NCBI GenBank assembly: GCA_037178675.1
Contig: JAYMGJ010000082.1
Coordinates: 1-64,000, forward strand
Origin: Scleroderma bovista
Taxonomy: Eukaryota > Basidiomycota > Agaricomycetes > Boletales > Sclerodermataceae
Length of the DNA: 64,000 nt
Reading direction: 5' to 3'
Below the pieces are notes generated by a model. The model saw only the letters and a program-made list of their open reading frames with translations, made no database searches and was not told the DNA's origin. Position 1 is the stretch's first letter. Each line of letters starts with the position of its first letter. A program made the position numbers and the translations under genes. Shown one piece after another: positions 49,720 to 60,988 of the stretch.

Positions 49720-51391
49720 GGCTTTCAGTGTCTCTCGTATGGCAGGTCTGACGAGCAATCTAAGGACCCGTGGGAAATGTGCTAGCACGTGACATACGCA
49801 GCGCGAAGATGGGAAAAAGAGAACAAGACTGGACCCGTGCAAAGACCTTTTATGAGGGCGGAAAACAACAACAGCGCATCGCAATTTGGCAACGTTCGTC
49901 TTCGTCCCCGCGCCAATCCTGTCCGTGTCCGAACCTGGACCGAGGAACCCACAGACGCGTGCATTCCCCGATTGGCTCTTCGTTGGGTTATTCCTTATCT
50001 GCAGACGGCGGCCCTGCACTGGGTTCATTAATCCTTGTTGACGTTCTTCTTCAGCTGCTTCTTTCATTCGTCGCGGGCTACAATCACCGCTTCAGACGGA
50101 ACTACTGCGCATCGTTCACACTTGCACATTTCCTCCGAGGCTTGCGTGGCGCAGATATGTTTCAACTACTTCGGTAATCCTGTGTTGACCATCTGTTCCA
50201 AATGATTGCCTGTATAGGGCACCTTCCACCTCAAACCCCGGGATGCCCTGTCTCACGCTGAGGCGCAACGCATCCCTGAGCATCTATCACGGAGGATGCC
50301 GTGTCCTGTACTTTTCCCAAGTGGCAGTGTCGGAGGCGTTCATAGGTAAGCACCGTCTTACTCTCCAATGGCCAAACATATTGCGAGTCCGTCCTAAAAG
50401 GAGGCGGCCAGTGCAAAGAGGAGCGAATATGGCAGCAATGTTCAACAGAGCAAGTCTGCTACTGATCCACTGAACGGTGGGATCCCAACCATTGGTGTCC
50501 TTTGACACCTCGTTGGGCCGAGACGTCTTGCCCCCCGTTGCCATACTATTCACTCTGCGGGAGGTTATTATTAATGACTCTCAGGAAACAGTGGCGGGTG
50601 ACTTCTCCCGCGTTCACATTTGAGTGTGGAATTGTTATATTACTCCGGACTTGTCCACTCGATCATGTCTGGGGAGAGGACAACGGTGATGTCACTTGGC
50701 TACTGTTAGACACGTTATCTAAATACAGCCCACGTCCAGCTATGTCCGACTGTCAGCCGTACGTGGCACTTGACAGCCATCCAGTATCCAATTAAGAACG
50801 CCACAGAGCAAGAGCTCACAGTCTTGTTTTCCCACCCCTGCCACTGAAGGGTCCAAGGTGGACGTCCAACTGGCCAATGGTCACAAGCCAACTGAGCAAC
50901 CGCTTCCTCAGTATCAGTGGGAAATAGTGATGCTCGCCTCACAAATATTGACTTATGAGCCATTCAGTCTAGGTCATTTACGATCTGTGCAAGTTCCTAT
51001 GACGTTGCACGATCTAACCCGAGACAAGCATTTTCATACAAGACGATATCTTTATCACCAATAGCTACCCTGTGCTACCGAATACCAGCAAGCGTTAGAA
51101 TCATGGATGAATGAACCTTCTCAAAGCCGTATCTATCAAATTCGTAATCATTAAATCACGTTTGTATGGGCGTTGAGCGACTCTACCCTACTTACTCGGG
51201 CTATACGTCTAAAACGCGCGGCGGGAACGTGGTGAACGGGTCTATAATATTAAGCTCTGGCCCAGGGCATTCGCACTCCTGGGGATGAGATGTGCCCAGC
51301 TACAGGGGGCCTTGTGGTGAAACGGGCGCAAACGGGCGACATGACTGCCCACTAGGCAGTCCGATTCGAACACGGCATTGGTGAGTAAGTA
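49720..51391. other. Intergenic, no supported gene
   Basis: This 1.7-kb stretch has only short frames without splice-consistent partners. A short inverted repeat (gactgcc..ggcagtc) lies near 51342-51362. No transposon ends were recognised. Confidence 0.45.
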
Positions 51392-51652
51392 TTATGAGTG
51401 GAGAGTGGTGTCCGCCACCGATATCATCTGAACAGACACGATAATCAGATGAGGTGTGTTGACGGGATTGTATGATTTGACAGAATCCGTGGAACGACTA
51501 TCTTCCTCTGACTTAGAGTCTGGCTTTGGGAGACCTAGACCATAAAGTCGAGCATCCCAATCGCAACGTCGATTCTTTTGGACGATAGCCTCACGCTCCA
51601 TAAGCTCCAAATGACGTCCTTCCCAGAGACGAGTTTGGCTGTACACGACCAA
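51392..51652 (-). CDS. Hypothetical small protein or exon
   Basis: The open minus-strand frame has protein-like composition: RLWEGRHLELMEREAIVQKN and RRCDWDARLYGLGLPKPDSK, then an acidic stretch. No ATG opens the frame, so an upstream exon is likely; a tacag acceptor lies near 51640. The family is not recognised. It may be the C-terminal exon of a short gene or chance. Confidence 0.35.
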   Translation of the reverse strand: MVVYSQTRLWEGRHLELMEREAIVQKNRRCDWDARLYGLGLPKPDSKSEEDSRSTDSVKSYNPVNTPHLIIVSVQMISVADTTLHS

Positions 51653-52443
51653 CCAGAAACATGGCAGGGGCCATCAGTGTTATTGAGCCGCCCAAATTGG
51701 GTTCCATAGTCGCAGAAACCTCATACTATCAGACGATGATCTGGCATGCCTGCCGTGACGAACGGACCTGATCCTTTCCCCTCATTAGCCCATGCCAGTA
51801 TCATTGCTTTCCTATTTATGCCCTCATGTCTCCGAGCCATCTCCGTATCGTGTATTCCCGTATCAGCCTGTCGAGTCGACGGTCGACTTCTTCAGTTGGA
51901 CCTTGCCAGCGTTTCGGCTCTTCTAGCAACAGTGGACTCTAATTTGCATGTGCCAGCCTTCCACAGCCATGCATGCAGTTACTAGCACTGTTCACGCAAC
52001 ATCCAGACGAATAGAACTTGCACACAGCAAACATACCAAACTCAACAACGTTTGACGAGCACATGGAAAGAATGCCAGAGACCAAAAATGCAAACGGAGG
52101 CTGAAAGACAACTTATTCTTGGGCGTTCAAGAAGGTACCATCCACGTGGCACTTTGTTGTGACCATGGCATTATGTAGCTGTTTTTCATGATCCTTGCTC
52201 CTAAAGCAAGGTTCTGCTGATGAAGGCGACATGTCGAGTGTGGTAAGTTAATTAAAAAATGACGACTGTATCCCAAATGCAAAAGAAGTAGCTTTACTAA
52301 TGTAAGGATTAAGAATGAGGCATACCCGCATCAACAATCCATAGGCTATTTGCAGTATTGAGTCGTCGATGTACCATCACCGCAGTGTCCTGGGGTAGAA
52401 TAAAAACAGAATAATGTAACATCTAGCAGAGAGTCGATATGCG
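51653..52443. other. Intergenic, no supported gene
   Basis: Only short, non-spliceable frames were found. It is the downstream flank of the minus-strand gene ending at 52444. Confidence 0.45.
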
Positions 52444-54515
52444 TTAGGGCCCCTTGATGGCACGATGTTCGAAATACAAGCGCATGGTAAGGTGTTGCAA
52501 AGTTGCCTTCACTCTTGAGCGGTCAAGGTGAGCGGCACGAGTGTCAACTTTATGGACAGATGGTGAGCAACATGGCCATGCCAGGTCGTGATTCTTACCT
52601 ATTTTCCCATGGATGACTTCCAGAGCTAGGCGAAGTTTTTCGAGGGGTGTGTTGATATCCTTGACACTGTTGTCTATGCATGCGATGCCGGACTGCCGTG
52701 GTCCGGATGGCAGCTCATCTTTAACGTATGGAGCAATATTGATGAGCGCGACACCAAGGATAGAAGCGTAGTGCCCGAGGTCCTCATAGTCGGTATTCTC
52801 ACAGGTCACGTCAAACATCTGTCCGCAACCAGAGTGAGAAGAAAGGACATGAATGAGTGGGTCAAGCGGAGGTGGTTGATCCTGCACAATTATTTTAATG
52901 TTTTTCCATGCGACAAAGAAGTGTGAATACCGTGAGCGGCACAGAGCTAGAAGTAAGGAGGCGGTACGCCAGCCACTGAGCGATATGTCTAGTTTGGGGT
53001 CCACCGCTGCTGAAGACAGTAACCAATCGTGCTTTGTTCACAGGGTTGAGCTTAAAAGCGAAACTCAACACTCTCTCATGAATAGAAACCCGCTGATGGT
53101 AGGATCAGTCTTTGGCTCTCAAGAAATCAACGAAAGAGCGCACTGTAGCAAGGTCAGTGGCGTTACAGGTGCAAATTGCATCGATGGCAGCATTTAGCTC
53201 AGCACGGAGAACATGACATGTAGAATTGTCCAGTCCTATAAGGACCAAACTCAGAACGTGGTCCGCCACTTCATCGTTTTTCAAAGTTGCTGCACTATAA
53301 AAGGTTTGTCACAAATAGAAATCATCACTGTGGGTACTCACATAGCTGCGAGCTTAATGGCTTCCACTAGCCGAAATAGCACTTCAGAGCGGACCTCTGA
53401 AGAAAGTTGCATATCCTGTGGACAGCCTTCGGTCTTCCAATCGACTTGTTCAAAAACGCGGGATCGGGCACCGAGTTGTATAAGGGCAGTGCGTATGACG
53501 GAGAATGACAGCACTATCTCGCTTGTGTCAGCAGTGTACACATCTCGCAGTGCGTTATGAGCAGCATTGGCCACACGAGCGGAGGAAAAAAGACCTGAAG
53601 GGAGATAAGTAGAACGCCTTGGAAAATTTATACTACACACCGACTGTGAATAGTGAAGAAACGAGAGCAGTCAGCTGGTGGGAAGGCAGGTTAATGACCG
53701 CGCCCGATTCGAGTAGCAACGCCAATTGTGCATCATCTTCACGTCATCAGAGAAGACAATGGCGAACGACGGGGAACAAACATACTACCGGTTCTATGCA
53801 GCTGGTTAATCAGGTCGAGAATAAGGGAACCGTGCCCGAAGGACGCGTCAGTTAAGATGGACTCAGGACGGCTAACGTCTATATCGTCGCTGGATTCTAT
53901 TTTCCACAATGGAACGCCTAGCGCCTTCTCCCGCCTTGCTACGCGTGCCTTCTCTTTCCCTTTCTCAATTCTGTCATTGGCAAAAATTTTACTGATAGCT
54001 GCGCCAGCTTCCGACCCGAGCATTCTGGTCTGTCGGGGTCCAAGAACATAGTCCTCAGCATTTGACTGGTCTGTTTGTGGGGGGTGGGAAGCCTGAAAAT
54101 GGTGAACAGCTCTCCATGCCGCCTGTTCATCCATGAAGCCAAGATGAAACAATGGGTCGTGACTAGAGTTTATGGAGGGTTCCCGTTGACATTCTTGTCT
54201 GACAGCGTTTTCTGCAAGACGCAGAGCAGTGGAACTTGTACCACGCTTATCCGCAGCTCTTTTTTCGCGGAGAAGGGCATTGAGGGGATTGAGCGCCTTG
54301 CGAGTTGAGGAGGAAGCAAGCCTATTCTGTCGAGCGAGTTTTGGCATCTTCGAGGAATGCCTCTTTTCTTTTGAGCAGTTCGACGCGAAAGAGAACGAAA
54401 ACTTTGGACTGTCTACTAATAGGGGTCGCGACGCGTCACGGTTATTACGTGATCCTTCTCTTGGACCCTGACCTCGTCGAGGCTCAATGGGCTCGAATAC
54501 ATGATCAGCCACCAC
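52444..54515 (-). CDS. Seven-exon nuclear-type protein, probable CANIN-domain (Smc5/6-associated) family
   Basis: Exons: 54515-53789, 53736-53641, 53594-53342, 53294-53144, 53092-52931, 52881-52599 and 52547-52444. They are in phase, 1776 nt, 591 aa (535 aa from ATG 54347). The N-terminus is basic and disordered. Recognisable segments are NPLNALLREKRAADKRGTSS, LGSEAGAAISKIFANDR, EKALGVPLW, a helical middle (ALRDVYTADTSEIVLSFSVI, KLNPVNKARLVTVFSS) and LEVIHGKIVDTRAAHLDRSR near the end. These match my memory of basidiomycete proteins annotated with the coiled-coil SMC6-and-NSE5-interacting (CANIN) domain, a DNA-repair link. The exon structure is secure; the family call is tentative. Confidence 0.75.
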
Positions 54516-54720
54516 TTGCTTGACTCAATGCGAGATTGTAACAAAGAGTCGCACGTTATCAAATACATATAGATTTTTTTCTGCCATCAGTCGAACTACA
54601 TAACACAGCCTTGACTCTTTCAACATAAAGGCAAAACACAAACTTCAACTCATACAACAAATTGCACAGTCGTACATTTCAGATACAAGCACATGATCTT
54701 GATTTCGTCCTAGGAAGAAT

Positions 54721-55304
54721 TTAATTCTTGCTGATGAGGAACTCTTGCTTGGAGTTGCTGGTCTTGAACGTCTGAAGTTGGAGCTGGCCCGGACAAGCAT
54801 GAAACGACAGTAATCTAACGATGACGAACAGTTCTTACCTGGCGGTTGGCAGGACCTCCTGGTCCTGGATCAGTCCAGACAAGGCTCGTATTGTCCTGCT
54901 GCGCAATGCTATTTGGGGGGGTTAGGAACAATTAAACAGTACAAGGAATAAATGACCCACGTGTATTTGTCGCCGGATATCTTGTTGAGTACCCACTGCT
55001 GATATTGGCCATTGTAGATATTGATCCACTCTTTATCATGTCGAACAAATTGAGTGAGGTCTTGATGATTGCCAAGGTTAATCTCGTAGGTGCAGGGATT
55101 TGCATGGAGCCATCTCAAGTAGAAAGCCTGGAGCCACGTCCCACTTCATCCCAAGTTCAGTGAAAAAGTGGAAAGACCTACGGTTTTCTGATTGTTGACC
55201 ACAATATTATCCACGTCGCCAACTTGCTGATTGCCAACATACAAGTTGCTGGTCGATATGTAGTAAGCACCGTCCTCGGGATATCCTGGGCAACCGTCGG
55301 GCAT
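54721..55304 (-). CDS. Small 140-aa protein, possibly beta-trefoil lectin-like
   Basis: Four exons: 55304-55182, 55127-54961, 54908-54839 and 54783-54721. They are in phase, 423 nt. The start is MPDGCPGYPEDGAYYISTSN. Repeating aromatic/Gln motifs (QQWVLNKISG and RQLQLQTF) and short beta-type segments resemble beta-trefoil (ricin-B-like) fungal proteins. There is no signal peptide and no transmembrane segment, as in many cytoplasmic fungal lectins. Sugar binding is not shown; the fold call is inference from pattern. Confidence 0.6.
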
Positions 55305-56980
55305 GATGAAAAGAATGCGTAGAGTTGAAAATTGTTCACTCTGAGAACTCCCTCAAAGCCAACCATCCCATCCTTTTATCCTCTCAACAAGCGCTTCAAT
55401 AACGGTCACTCACCGAGTCATTCGTACCATTTTGGCATTGTCCATCCTGCTGCCCGTGAATTTAAGTTTGCGCCCATGTTGAACCCATCATTTTGGCTGT
55501 TGGTTCTGTCTGCCGCACGGCCGCAGTCAGGGAATAGAGCCTCCAATGTTTGCCTACATTTGAAAAGTCTATCAATTTGCAACTAGTTGCGACAACATTT
55601 CGGTGGCTTTACTAGGAATTAATTCAAAGTACATCCATGGTTGACTCACTGGTATCAAGCGGGTGAAACGCACTCAGGTTTCTATGCTTTTTTGGTGACT
55701 TTGTCCGAGGTTGGCTGTTTCTGGACGATCGGCAGATCGGGAACATGGGAATTTACACGATGTTGAATGCGGAGGTTTCTCGTTTCTTGCACATACTACC
55801 TAATACCGCCAGTAGTGATTGTGATTGATGCGGTAAGGTATAGATGTGACCTGAATAGAATCAGCTGCGTTCTGATCAACTTACTCCAGTCTTTGAAATT
55901 GGTGATTAGGCGGCGACGGCGGTTTCTCACTGGAACCCCATCATACGTACCTTAATCACACAGTCCCATGGCAGGCAGCCCAAATATATAATTGGTACGA
56001 GATTTAGATGACTTTCATGAGGCGGACGGTAACTTACACAATAATTTATGCGTTTTCACCGTACATTTTCTGGTAAGGTTCTGTGCCTCGGGCGTGATGC
56101 AGGAGTTCCTACATGGAAGAGCACGACGTTTGCTCAGGCACGTGCGAGAATGGGCTCTTTGACACACTAGCCTCTGGCAGGCGTCTGATTGTCACCGGAA
56201 TTGCAGGCTTTCTCATTCTCCATTACAACTGAATCTTGCAGCCTTCAAGTTCTACCACTTGTTAAGATATTGATCGGCGATTGCCGGCGCAGCGTCACAG
56301 GCGAGGATTATATCACGCAGATGGGACTACTCGGACATGAGGAGGCTAGATGATGGCGTCGAGGACCAAGATGTTATTCCTCTGTGTAGTATGTAAGCCA
56401 CTAATATTATACGTATTATATAAGCGGCAAGCTTAACCTTGCGTCACAGTCGTACGTATAGATATCTAGTACATACTGTTTTGCGGCACAGGCGTCTGTT
56501 TTGAACCTTGTCAATTCCAAGGTTGATGCCCCAACCGGACCGACTCCATTTCCACTGTCCTATTTTTTGGTCTGTCTGTGGCACTATGGATCTAATATTT
56601 GGCCTTTGAATTGGCATTGTTATTCAGGCCATAACTTGGCCGTTGTATTTCCGGAACCTTTCCCAGCACCCACTCTGAATAGTGTCGAATTCCATTCTGC
56701 CTTTTTCACCTCCGGATTTACATAAAAAAATTGTAATACCTGTACAAGTCCCATTGAATTTACAAGTAACTAGCTTACCTCCACATTACTTATGTAATCC
56801 ATCCTGAATAGAAACAAATAGGAACAAATAGTCCGCTCCCAAAGTGTACATCCGAAAGGATCCATTACTATTCACTGTGTTCTACGAAGGCAGGAGGTTC
56901 GTCATTCAACGTTTAACCACCAAGTATATAAAAACAAGACTGAGGAACCCTTACAGTAGTAAAGCGATACCCTAACTCTT
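55305..56980. other. Intergenic, no supported gene
   Basis: This 1.7-kb region is A/T-richer than its surroundings, with only short frames on either strand. Near 56750-56840 there are short repeats (gaaacaaataggaacaaatag). Part is the promoter of the IF-3 gene on the right and of the small trefoil-like gene on the left. Confidence 0.45.
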
Positions 56981-57628
56981 ATGCGATCATTTCTCCGTTC
57001 GCTGACGCAGACACTCAGCTCGCAATGTCCCAACCATACTCAATTCTCTTTCCAATCTTTCCCGCGACAGTTTGTCCGCGCATATGTCGCGTCCTCAAAA
57101 CTCCCAGATACCCGTAAACCGACCAATGAGAAAATTCCGTACCGCCTCGTCCGCGTCGTCGATCCCGACACCGACAAACTTTCTCCGAATAAGGAACTCC
57201 TCCATAACCTGCTTGCATCTCTTGATCTCAAAAAATGGATAGTAGAACTTGTTTCGGACAGCCCTGAGCCTATCGTGCGCGTCTTAGACCGAAAGGAATC
57301 GTTCCAAAAACAAAAGGAGCAACGCAGGGCGTTGAGGAAGGGCCTGAAATCAGGGGAGGCACCCAAGGAAATTCAACTCACCTGGGGGACAGCTCCTGGT
57401 GACATTGTACACAAGCTTGCGAAGGTGCGATCGCACTTGGAGAAGGGTTACAAAGCAGACGTCGTGTTCGCGCCTAAGAAGGGTCAGGGATTACCCACAC
57501 GGAAGGAAATGCAAGCACGGGTGCAGGAGGTCGTATTGGCACTGGAGGACGTTGCTAAAGAGTGGAAAGCGCGCGAAGTGACACCAACGATGACAATCAT
57601 GTTTTTCCAAGGGAAATCCAATTCATGA
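56981..57628 (+). CDS. Mitochondrial translation initiation factor IF-3
   Basis: A single 648-nt exon, 215 aa. The N-terminus MRSFLRSLTQTLSSQ is basic and amphipathic, a mitochondrial targeting signal. The IF-3 N-domain follows (IPYRLVRVVDPDTDKLSPNK, LDLKKWIVELVSDSPEPIVR, FQKQKEQRRALRK). The C-domain has KEIQLTWGTAPGDIVHKLAK, HLEKGYKADVVFAPKKG and MTIMFFQG. It promotes ribosome subunit dissociation and initiator tRNA selection in mitochondria. Length fits fungal mitochondrial IF-3. It ends 55 bp from the convergent PPR gene, which is also mitochondrial. Confidence 0.9.
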   Translation: MRSFLRSLTQTLSSQCPNHTQFSFQSFPRQFVRAYVASSKLPDTRKPTNEKIPYRLVRVVDPDTDKLSPNKELLHNLLASLDLKKWIVELVSDSPEPIVRVLDRKESFQKQKEQRRALRKGLKSGEAPKEIQLTWGTAPGDIVHKLAKVRSHLEKGYKADVVFAPKKGQGLPTRKEMQARVQEVVLALEDVAKEWKAREVTPTMTIMFFQGKSNS

Positions 57629-57683
57629 TGCTAGTGTGGTCTATGTCCATCTAACCTAATTATACACATGCACTATCGAGGTA

Positions 57684-60600
57684 TTACTTTTTCTTTTTCT
57701 CGAGGTTCCTTCTGCATCTTCGTCTCCACCATTCCTTCCCGTCTCGTCTCAGTTTTTTAATCCAAGTCTCGCGCGAGATAGGGAGCCCACGGATCTTGGC
57801 TGTTGACAGGGCATGCGGACGGCACGGAAGCGTCTTGTACTTGGGGAATCTATATGGTTGTCGGTGTCGCAATGGTTGTTCTGGGCGATCCAGAGAAGTA
57901 TAGAACCAAGTATCCACGAAAAGCCGCCTAAATCCTATCGGCACTGTCATCCCCGCGTCCAGCATTTCATGCACGACTCGTTTGAGGAAAGGGTTCCAGT
58001 TCCGAAGCACAGTGCCAGACTGCGAGTAGCGAAGCATAGTACGATGATTGAGGCGCCGCCAATGGGACCGACTCGGACGACGAGAACGTCTGACCATTGC
58101 TGTCTGTCGCCCGAACAGATCCAGAGCCGCGTTGAAGAATCGCGCATCGGGTTGCACTGCCGGAATGTCCGGCGCACACTCAGTATCGAACCTTGTGAGC
58201 GTCCGGTATATCGCGCGTGCGCCTCGCCACATCGACCGATAGTGCACTGCAGCTATACGCAACGCCCGCAGCCGCCGAGAAAGGCGCTGGTCTGTGACTC
58301 GAGTACGGTACGCCACATATTGCGCCCACCCACGCCGTATCTTTTGGGCCGAAGTAGGATTCCAGTTGGTCTCCCAGCGTCTCCCAGGATGGGACCCGAT
58401 TCCTTTCCTTGCCTCCTTTGCATAAACTTGGAGCATGATGGTGTATGCGTGCACAGGCAAGCGCCAACCTTGGACAACTCGTCCTCGTCCGTCCCCACTC
58501 GCCTCTAGCCAACTCGCCATCTCTGCTTGTTTTGCAAGTAGCCACACGCGTTCAGCGAGGCCAGTTCTCCCACTCTTGCATAAAGCATTGAGAACGGTCG
58601 TAAAGAAATATGGACCAAGAGAGACAGCACGGTCAAGTCGTTTCTGACGAGACGTCTGCGCCATGGCAGCACGTTGTTCAGGGGTGACTTTGTCCCATGC
58701 AGGATGGTCGACGATGGAAATCTCGGGAAGTATATACCAGAGCACATCAACCACTACATTGGGGCGTCCGGTTGAGGTAAGGTGGGAAATATAGCTTGCC
58801 AAGGTGGCGCCATCGGCAATAAGTGGTTGCGAGGGTGGTTCTAAATGAAAGAACTTGGACAGCGGAATAGGTGGAAGCTTTCCTTTGACTTCCTCTGATC
58901 GGGCAACGGGCTGTTGTGCGGAGGCTCGTGGCAATGGGGCCGGCTGGGGTAGCACCATAATACCGTGACGGTTATTCATCTTCCCCATACGCAGCTCCTC
59001 CAGAGCAAAGGATGTCAAGTAATTCTGCCTCAGGAGCGTACCAGATCGCAGGAATATGTTGTAGGTCGTGATATCCGGCTTTAGCCCAGGCGAACGCACG
59101 AGCTCCATGTGCTGTAGAAGATCGCGTGCCAGGCTGAGAGACATGCGGTGGCGGAGAGCATAGTGAACGAGAGTATTGTACGTCTCGCGGGTGAATTGCG
59201 GCATAAGAGGCGGACCGGGGTTATCTCCTGTACCACCATGTAGGGTTGGCGGACCTCTAGCCTTGGCGGGGGGATGTTTCGCAAGACGGTGTAAGACATT
59301 GTGGAAGTACGTGTACGCATTCACCAGTCCCAACTGACCGTCTTGAAGAACCCAAACGTTGTTGCCATCTCGGGGACACAAGTAGAGAGCCCGCAAAAGT
59401 GTGGAGATGTCCGAGTATGGCAACGATCGACTGTCAATGAGACTAGCCAGGTACGCCAGGGCCTGATACGCGCGTCCTCGTTGAGAATCGTCCGCCTCCG
59501 GCACAAGGTCCGCTGAAATTTCATCGCTACACTGCTGCACAATAGACTTCATCATGCGCATTGGCGGTATGCGAGAAATGGTAGCAATGGCCTGTGCAAC
59601 ATTACTCCGCGACTCTGGTGAAACGGTCCCGGACGAAGCTTCCTCCATGGCGACTTTGGCTTTGAGCGCCTGTGCCCTCTGCCATCGCGATTCAAAGTCT
59701 TTCACAATCATCGCAAAGAGGATGGCTCCCAGAAGGATTTCCCCATTCAAGAGAAATACCGAAGCAAAGCGTTCAAGAAGACGGTCACCATCTCTCTGAC
59801 CATTCTCCCGAGCCTTCAGTAGCAGGACTAGCGCAAAGCGGGTACCGTCACTCTTAACCATCTCAGGGCTAACGATGAGATCACCGTTTCCGATGACGTT
59901 CATTTGGTGAAGCATAATCTTCCCGCCTTCCCGAAGCACGTCAAATGTGGTCGGAGGTGATTGTATGAGTGCTGCTGCGAGCACTTCGAAGGTGGTTCCG
60001 TGAATTCGGACACCGTCCCGCATAAATCGCTCCGCAGATATCTTTGCTTTTAGCACATTGCCGCAACGGAGGTAGTGGTGAATGAGGGAGTGAGCTGCAA
60101 GCCTCGGTGAAACGGGTTTCTCGAACAAGATGGGAATGTATTCGAAGCGCCCGAGGACCGGCAATTCCAGACTGACTGTTGCAGGAGCATCTGGTATATT
60201 CGAATAAATGAGGGACTGGATAATGTACTCAGCATCGCGGATAGCATTGTCACGACATGCAATCCGAACAGCCTCTGCGGAAGCGATGGCACACTGATTG
60301 GGAGGGAGGGAGGGCTTGATTAATTGAGAGGAAGGAGGGCGAAGCTTGAACTGGCGAGGTAAGGGAGACCGAGGGGTGGTCGTCACATACGGATGTTCGG
60401 GTGGTGGAGTTTTGTGTAGAGGTGGGCCATACGGGTCTGAGGGAGCCAAGGTTTCATCTGAGCGTTGAAAACGTTCGTGAATGTCGAGTAGATGGTCAAA
60501 GTATTCGGCCGCATCGGGATGCTGCCTGTCTGAATGCTTCAGTTTGGTGTCTGGCTCGGGAAATGGATGTATATGTGAATTAAAGATGGACCGGTGAGGA

Positions 60601-60758
60601 AGAAAGAGCTGGGATGGCGCAATATGTGCGGATTTTCCTCGAACCAAGGTGACTGGACGAGACGACGAGGCTAGGCTGAGGAACCTGGCCTTGCTGCATA
60701 TGCTACGAGCTGTTCTTAATGACGCCCATTGCATGAGTTTCGCATACCTGCATGACAT
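57684..60758 (-). CDS. Pentatricopeptide-repeat-like mitochondrial protein, about 1024 aa
   Basis: One long exon. The frame is open to 60989, but ATG 60758 gives MSCRYAKLMQWASLRTARSI, a typical mitochondrial presequence. PPR-like helices appear in the middle: TYNTLVHYALRHRMSLSLAR followed by DLLQHMELVRSPGLKPDITT and YNIFLRSGTLLRQ, and later FFTTVLNALCKSGRTGLAER and YTIMLQVYAKEARK. The C-terminus is very basic and ends in KKKK. PPR proteins bind organellar RNA and act in its processing or translation. The exact orthologue is not clear. It is divergent from the cap-binding gene. Confidence 0.8.
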   Translation of the reverse strand: MSCRYAKLMQWASLRTARSICSKARFLSLASSSRPVTLVRGKSAHIAPSQLFLPHRSIFNSHIHPFPEPDTKLKHSDRQHPDAAEYFDHLLDIHERFQRSDETLAPSDPYGPPLHKTPPPEHPYVTTTPRSPLPRQFKLRPPSSQLIKPSLPPNQCAIASAEAVRIACRDNAIRDAEYIIQSLIYSNIPDAPATVSLELPVLGRFEYIPILFEKPVSPRLAAHSLIHHYLRCGNVLKAKISAERFMRDGVRIHGTTFEVLAAALIQSPPTTFDVLREGGKIMLHQMNVIGNGDLIVSPEMVKSDGTRFALVLLLKARENGQRDGDRLLERFASVFLLNGEILLGAILFAMIVKDFESRWQRAQALKAKVAMEEASSGTVSPESRSNVAQAIATISRIPPMRMMKSIVQQCSDEISADLVPEADDSQRGRAYQALAYLASLIDSRSLPYSDISTLLRALYLCPRDGNNVWVLQDGQLGLVNAYTYFHNVLHRLAKHPPAKARGPPTLHGGTGDNPGPPLMPQFTRETYNTLVHYALRHRMSLSLARDLLQHMELVRSPGLKPDITTYNIFLRSGTLLRQNYLTSFALEELRMGKMNNRHGIMVLPQPAPLPRASAQQPVARSEEVKGKLPPIPLSKFFHLEPPSQPLIADGATLASYISHLTSTGRPNVVVDVLWYILPEISIVDHPAWDKVTPEQRAAMAQTSRQKRLDRAVSLGPYFFTTVLNALCKSGRTGLAERVWLLAKQAEMASWLEASGDGRGRVVQGWRLPVHAYTIMLQVYAKEARKGIGSHPGRRWETNWNPTSAQKIRRGWAQYVAYRTRVTDQRLSRRLRALRIAAVHYRSMWRGARAIYRTLTRFDTECAPDIPAVQPDARFFNAALDLFGRQTAMVRRSRRPSRSHWRRLNHRTMLRYSQSGTVLRNWNPFLKRVVHEMLDAGMTVPIGFRRLFVDTWFYTSLDRPEQPLRHRQPYRFPKYKTLPCRPHALSTAKIRGLPISRETWIKKLRRDGKEWWRRRCRRNLEKKKK

Positions 60759-60988
60759 TGTCAGTTCTGCATACAGCTCTCGCCCACGGTGCAACCTACC
60801 AGCTTTGCCAATAGTCGGTGGTCCTTGTACAGTCCCGCAGTGGTTCTGAGGGTATTTTCGCCCACCAACCGGGACGAGGTTCACCTCACGTGACGAGCGT
60901 TTGTGACGCTGAAATTCTGACCGGAGTTGACTGCGCCAACCAGGTCGAAGGGAATTCAATATTCGAGCACCCGTTTGATTTAAACACA

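Noticed and set aside
51290..51385. tRNA-like stretch with cgattcgaac
   Set aside because: The flanking stems do not pair and no A box is in register on either strand.
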